DNA of 64,000 nucleotides from Spirosoma lacussanchae (GTDB lineage Bacteria; Bacteroidota; Bacteroidia; Cytophagales; Spirosomataceae). The stretch covers positions 2,405,639 through 2,469,638 of the forward strand of contig NZ_SWJG01000001.1 of assembly GCF_005870035.1 (NCBI RefSeq). Direction: 5' to 3'. The translations under genes were made by a program, and so were the position numbers. Positions within the stretch are counted from its first letter, which is position 1. Every line of letters starts with the position of its first letter. The notes under the pieces are model-generated. The model was not told the DNA's origin. It ran no database searches and saw only the letters and a list, made by a program, of their open reading frames with translations. Below, one piece after another: positions 61,401 to 64,000 of this stretch.

Positions 61401-61496
61401 TTCGTCGTACACGCCATTGCGCGGAAAGGTTGTCTGGGCAGTGGCCGACTGAATCAGACCCAGCGCCAGCAACCCCATCAGCAGAGGTTTTGTCAT
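58437..61496 (-). CDS. Two-unit secreted amidohydrolase
   Basis: 1019 aa with a signal peptide (MTKPLLMGLLALGLIQSATAQ). It contains two amidohydrolase units in tandem. The first (about 25-430) has YPALIDIDSDYGMPEV in place of the metal HxH. After a linker with a run of Ser/Ala/Thr (about 515-550), the second unit carries IIDEHSHIALL (His633, His635), CHSY, FTHILEGYK and NSDDAE, so its metal site is complete. Catalysis is therefore expected only in the C-terminal unit. Such imidazolonepropionase-like secreted enzymes probably act on cyclic amides or peptides; the substrate is unknown. Confidence 0.88.
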   Translation of the reverse strand: MTKPLLMGLLALGLIQSATAQTTFPRNGVYDERPGLYAFTNATIVVDPQTTLTNATLLIRNGRIEAVGANVSLPAGTVVADLKGKRIYPALIDIDSDYGMPEVKTERRSFNSLPQLESNKKGAYYWNQAIQPENDASLLFKADAKKADELRKMGFGSVLAHAHDGIARGTGALVTLADERENALVLKPNATAHYSFSKGSSTQTSPNSMMGSVAVLRQAFYDADWYKRAGNKEQANLSLDALNRIQSLPAIFEANDKLGVLRADKIGDEFGMQYIIRTSGDEYQRIDEIKATGASLIVPLNFPQPYDVEDPWDADNVSLAEMKHWEMAPMNAGRLATANIPFALTTAGLRNKSEFWANLRKAIENGLPEQRALEALTTVPARLIRADNQVGTLKKGNVANFIITSGNLFSADNVIYENWIQGKQYIVNPKDGTDLRGKWRLVIGNQPPVQLNITGKSAEKPEYQIQVDTTKITPKVSVSGDLITMQIQLDKKKPGTTRLTGYRTSPSNLAGDGETPDGKAISWSAARAVDTPTSSTATSATATAGRSATSTAGATLLYPFAGMGNLSKPQPQTMLIRNATVWTNEKEGIVQATDVLVQNGKIAQVGKGLTAPANATVIDGTGKHLTNGIIDEHSHIALLSVNEGSQSSTAEVRMADVVNSEDVDIYRQLAGGVTTSQLLHGSANAIGGQSALIKLKWGESPEGLLIKGADGFIKFALGENVKQSNRSDGSGIRFPQSRMGVEQVYMDHFMRAKEYAKSWDTYNRLSTKEKATALAPRRDIELDALSEILAKKRFITCHSYVQSEINMLLKVADSLGFKVNTFTHILEGYKLADKMAQHGVGGSSFADWWAYKMEVKDAIPYNAALMHRQGVTVSINSDDAEMARRLNQEAAKTVEYGGMTEEDAWKMVTLNPAKLLHLDNRMGSIRAGKDADLVLWNTNPLAIYARPEKTIIDGAIYFDLQTEDARRDAMQAERARIIQKMLTAKSSGSSTTRPTPRRSRMWHCEDVEGVMAEGEEDGK

Positions 61497-61664
61497 GAAG
61501 TTAGAGGTTGTATAAATTGGTCATTAACCGTTAAATGTACGTAAATAGTGTCACTGTCTAACGATATGCCATATAACATTCTGCGTTAACCCTTGAATGC
61601 CAATGTATCTACCCTGAAAGATTATCCGTTTCTTTACAGCCTCATCACCGTAACGTCTTTCACC

Positions 61665-62402
61665 ATGCGATTTAGCTGCCTCCCCCTCCTGCTGCTGCTC
61701 TCGCTATCTGGTTTTGCCCAGACAAGCCCGGACAACCCAATGCAGCAAACCACCCGCGACCGAATCAATTTCAGTGGCCTCAAAATACCCGCGAATGGCG
61801 TTTTGTTTGGCGTCGACGGACCGCCGGGTCAGATTGTCGGCGACGCTTACCTGGACACCACGTTTCAGGCCGGTACCATCCGGTTTTATGGCCGCATCGG
61901 TCAGAGTGATACGCTAGCTGGTGTGCCGGTCCGGCTCGACCTAATGGCCAACGAAGTAGAGATACAAGCCAGCCCAACCGACATACGCGTTGCTAAGGGC
62001 TTGAGCGTAAAGCGATTTGCCATGAACAGCAAGCTGGGTGGAGTCAGCCATTTCGTTAATGTGCTCGAGTACCGGGGGGACGCAGACGCGATCAACGGCT
62101 TTTTCGAACAGCTGGTATCCGGCCGGGTCGAGCTCTTACTCCACCCGTTTATTTCCGTAAAAAAAAGCACCTACAACCCGGCCCTCAATACCGGCAGTAA
62201 AGATGATCAATTGCTTAAAAAAGCCGACTGGTATATTGGACAACAAGGGAAGGCCGTCAAGTTTTCGCCCGGCAAAAAAGCGGTTCTTGAGCTGATGGCT
62301 GATCGGAAAGAGCAGGTTGAAGCGTATCTGCAGGCCGAAAAGCCAGATCTGAAATCGCGGGCAGGGCTCGTGGCGCTCTTCACGTTCTATAATCGGTTGT
62401 GA
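61665..62402 (+). CDS. Secreted protein of unknown function
   Basis: 245 aa from the ATG at 61665, with a clear signal peptide (MRFSCLPLLLLLSLSGFAQ). The mature part is beta-rich near the start (GDAYLDTTFQAGTIRFYGR, VPVRLDLMANEVEIQ) and more lysine-rich at the end, where KADWYIGQQGKAVKFSPGKKAVLELMADRKEQVEAYLQ appears. I do not recognise a family. The frame is open from 61593, but that start would bury the signal. It is transcribed away from the amidohydrolase operon. Confidence 0.75.
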   Translation: MRFSCLPLLLLLSLSGFAQTSPDNPMQQTTRDRINFSGLKIPANGVLFGVDGPPGQIVGDAYLDTTFQAGTIRFYGRIGQSDTLAGVPVRLDLMANEVEIQASPTDIRVAKGLSVKRFAMNSKLGGVSHFVNVLEYRGDADAINGFFEQLVSGRVELLLHPFISVKKSTYNPALNTGSKDDQLLKKADWYIGQQGKAVKFSPGKKAVLELMADRKEQVEAYLQAEKPDLKSRAGLVALFTFYNRL

Positions 62403-62416
62403 CCGGCTCGCAGGCG

Positions 62417-62457
62417 AAACAAAAAAGCCCAAACTGACGTCTGGGCTTTTTTTGTTT
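62417..62457. terminator. Bidirectional terminator
   Basis: AAACAAAAAAGCCCA (62417-62431) pairs with TGGGCTTTTTTTGTTT (62442-62457), giving T-runs on both strands between two convergent genes. Confidence 0.88.
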
Positions 62458-62460
62458 CGC

Positions 62461-63966
62461 TTACTCGGCTGCTGGTGCGGGAGACTGACGTTGCTCCTGA
62501 CCATTTTCGCGTTTTTCACCCCGCGGGCCCCGCCGGCGCTTTTTGCGTCGCTTAGGCTTATCGGAGGGTTGTCCGTTGGCATTGGCCAACGGTAGCGCCG
62601 GTTCTACCGAATCGGCAGTAACGGCAACACCCTCGCCGGTCGGCTGCGGCACCGGTTTATCCCGCCGGTCGCGCCGACCTTTTCCTGAGCGGTCCGGGCG
62701 GGCTTCACCCGTTCCGGTACCGGATGAACGCTGGTCATTAGGTCGGCGCCCGTCGCGTCCGCCCCGGTTGTCGCCACGGCCTCCGTCTTTGCGACGGCCA
62801 AACCGCTTAGGGTCGAACACCGGTGACTTACCCATGCCGAGTTCTTCGGTTATGGATCGTTTGTCGATCTCGCGCTCGATGAGCTTTTCGATGTTTACGA
62901 TACGATTCTGCTCCTGATCGCTGATGAATGTAATGGCCGTACCGGTTGTAGCGGCCCGCGCCGTCCGGCCAATGCGGTGCACATAGTCTTCGGCGTCGCG
63001 GGGCGTATCGTAGTTGACTACGTGGGTCAGGTTATCGATGTCGATACCACGTGAAAGTACGTCAGTGGCTACCAGAATCGGGAATGCTTTATTCTTGAAG
63101 TCACGCAACACCACCTCCCGGTCGTCCTGTTCGAGATCAGAGCTGATGCCCCGGGCTTCGTAGCCCAGTTTGCTGAGCGCCCGAACAATACCGTTCACTT
63201 CCGATTTTTTGGACGTGAACAGCACCATGCTCTGAACGGGCTTCTCACTGTTCTTGATCAGGTGAGCCAGCAACGGCAGTTTCTGATTGTCATAAGCGAG
63301 GTAAAACTGCTGATCGATGCCAGCCGCTGGTTTTGAAACGGCCAGTCTGATTTCCTCCGGCTCGGTTAGGATCCGTTTGGCAAACTCCCTGATTTTGTTG
63401 GGCATTGTTGCCGAGAACAGCAGTGTCTGTCGCTTGGCCGGAATCTTATCGACGATATTCAGGATGTCATCGGAGAAGCCCATGTCGAGCATTTTGTCGG
63501 CTTCGTCGAGAACCAGGTAATCGATCTTGTCGAATTTGACATAGCCCAGCTGCATGTGCGCGATGAGTCGGCCGGGGGTGGCGATGATGATATCGGCGCC
63601 GGTTTCGAGCGCCTTGCGCTGCTTGTCCCAGTCGTCTCCTTTGCCCCCGCCGTAGATAGCGATGCTGTTGGCCTGTACGAAATAGCCGAATCCTTCTACC
63701 TGTTCGTCGATTTGCTTGGCCAGTTCACGGGTGGGTACCAGAATAAGCGTACTGGTATGGTCGTGGTCGGCATGCGAGATTTTGTCGAGCAGTGGAATGA
63801 GGTAAGCGGCCGTTTTACCGGTACCGGTCTGGGCACTGGCGATCAGGTCGCGCCCGTCGAGAATTTTAGGGATGGCCATTTCCTGAATAGGTGTGGCCTT
63901 CAGGTAGTTCATGGCGTCCACGCCAGCCAGCAGGTCGTCGTGGAGATTGAATTCGGAAAATGTCAA
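62461..63966 (-). CDS. DEAD-box RNA helicase, RhlE-like
   Basis: 501 aa. All helicase motifs are present: Q motif (ATPIQEMAIP), AQTGTGKT at 45-52, PTRELA, TPGR, DEAD, SAT and HRIGRTAR. A basic Arg/Gly-rich tail of about 115 residues follows, ending with QRQSPAPAAE, typical of RNA-binding extensions in cold-shock and ribosome-assembly helicases. The start used is TTG at 63966 (MTFSEFNLHDDLL matches family N-termini). The frame stays open to the window edge, so a start beyond 64000 is possible. Confidence 0.93.
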   Translation of the reverse strand: MTFSEFNLHDDLLAGVDAMNYLKATPIQEMAIPKILDGRDLIASAQTGTGKTAAYLIPLLDKISHADHDHTSTLILVPTRELAKQIDEQVEGFGYFVQANSIAIYGGGKGDDWDKQRKALETGADIIIATPGRLIAHMQLGYVKFDKIDYLVLDEADKMLDMGFSDDILNIVDKIPAKRQTLLFSATMPNKIREFAKRILTEPEEIRLAVSKPAAGIDQQFYLAYDNQKLPLLAHLIKNSEKPVQSMVLFTSKKSEVNGIVRALSKLGYEARGISSDLEQDDREVVLRDFKNKAFPILVATDVLSRGIDIDNLTHVVNYDTPRDAEDYVHRIGRTARAATTGTAITFISDQEQNRIVNIEKLIEREIDKRSITEELGMGKSPVFDPKRFGRRKDGGRGDNRGGRDGRRPNDQRSSGTGTGEARPDRSGKGRRDRRDKPVPQPTGEGVAVTADSVEPALPLANANGQPSDKPKRRKKRRRGPRGEKRENGQEQRQSPAPAAE

Positions 63967-64000
63967 GGTGACAGCTTGTAAAAGTGATAAAACGCTGACC

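Overview
The window looks like a piece of a Bacteroidota chromosome, most likely Cytophagales near Spirosoma/Fibrella (this placement is inference). It carries a SusC/SusD pair, a capsule-assembly Wzi protein, a PorE-like TPR/propeller/OmpA protein and a two-piece tmRNA tag reading GEYNYAMAA. Several starts lack a purine-rich ribosome site, and several promoters resemble the Bacteroidetes TTTG-N19-TAnnTTTG form. The DNA is GC-rich by eye, except for one AT-rich patch at about 3.3-5.8 kb.

Layout. 1-3.1 kb: a truncated response regulator, a beta-carbonic anhydrase and an MFS transporter. 3.1-6.2 kb: an array of hairpins, an AT-rich block with a GmrSD-type DUF262/DUF1524 protein (probable anti-phage restriction), then ssrA. 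6.4-8.6 kb: an unknown protein, an alpha/beta hydrolase and a DUF421 membrane protein. 8.7-11.7 kb: cobT-cobS-cobC for late cobalamin assembly, plus a small DUF6580-type membrane protein with its own promoter. 11.8-14.3 kb: a GMC flavoprotein and its gluconate-dehydrogenase-subunit-3-like partner. 14.5-15.1 kb: a DUF4142 lipoprotein.

15.2-32.5 kb is the most interesting region. A cysteine-rich Rrf2 regulator is divergent from a run encoding a TlpA-like thioredoxin protein, SusC, SusD, a RimK-like ATP-grasp ligase and an SfnG-like flavin monooxygenase. The run continues with a secreted M14 peptidase, an APC permease, a secreted M28 peptidase, a second APC permease and an SsuD-like flavin monooxygenase. 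The first gene is preceded by a 61-nt nested palindrome. My reading is a peptide- or amide-linked organosulfur scavenging locus. It would combine outer-membrane import, periplasmic peptidases and thiol chemistry, inner-membrane permeases, ligation and two desulfurising oxygenases. The substrate is unknown.

32.6-43 kb is mostly minus-strand housekeeping: dnaK behind a 25-nt palindrome, a DUF937 protein, a NuiA-like nuclease inhibitor (plus strand), thrS-infC-rpmI-rplT with structured intergenic spacers, a TPR lipoprotein, an rRNA-type methyltransferase, an EVE protein and a DinB protein. 43.4-47 kb: Wzi, an ECF sigma factor, a CAP-domain lipoprotein and a variant peptide deformylase. 47-54.8 kb: hisG-hisD (with a diverged 123-bp-period repeat behind hisD), queE, the PorE-like protein, thioredoxin reductase and an M23/LysM peptidase. 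54.8-64 kb: a polytopic membrane protein, a DUF2071 protein, two amidohydrolase genes (three amidohydrolase units, two without the HxH motif), a secreted unknown and a DEAD-box helicase that reaches the window edge. No rRNA, tRNA, CRISPR array or insertion sequence was seen.
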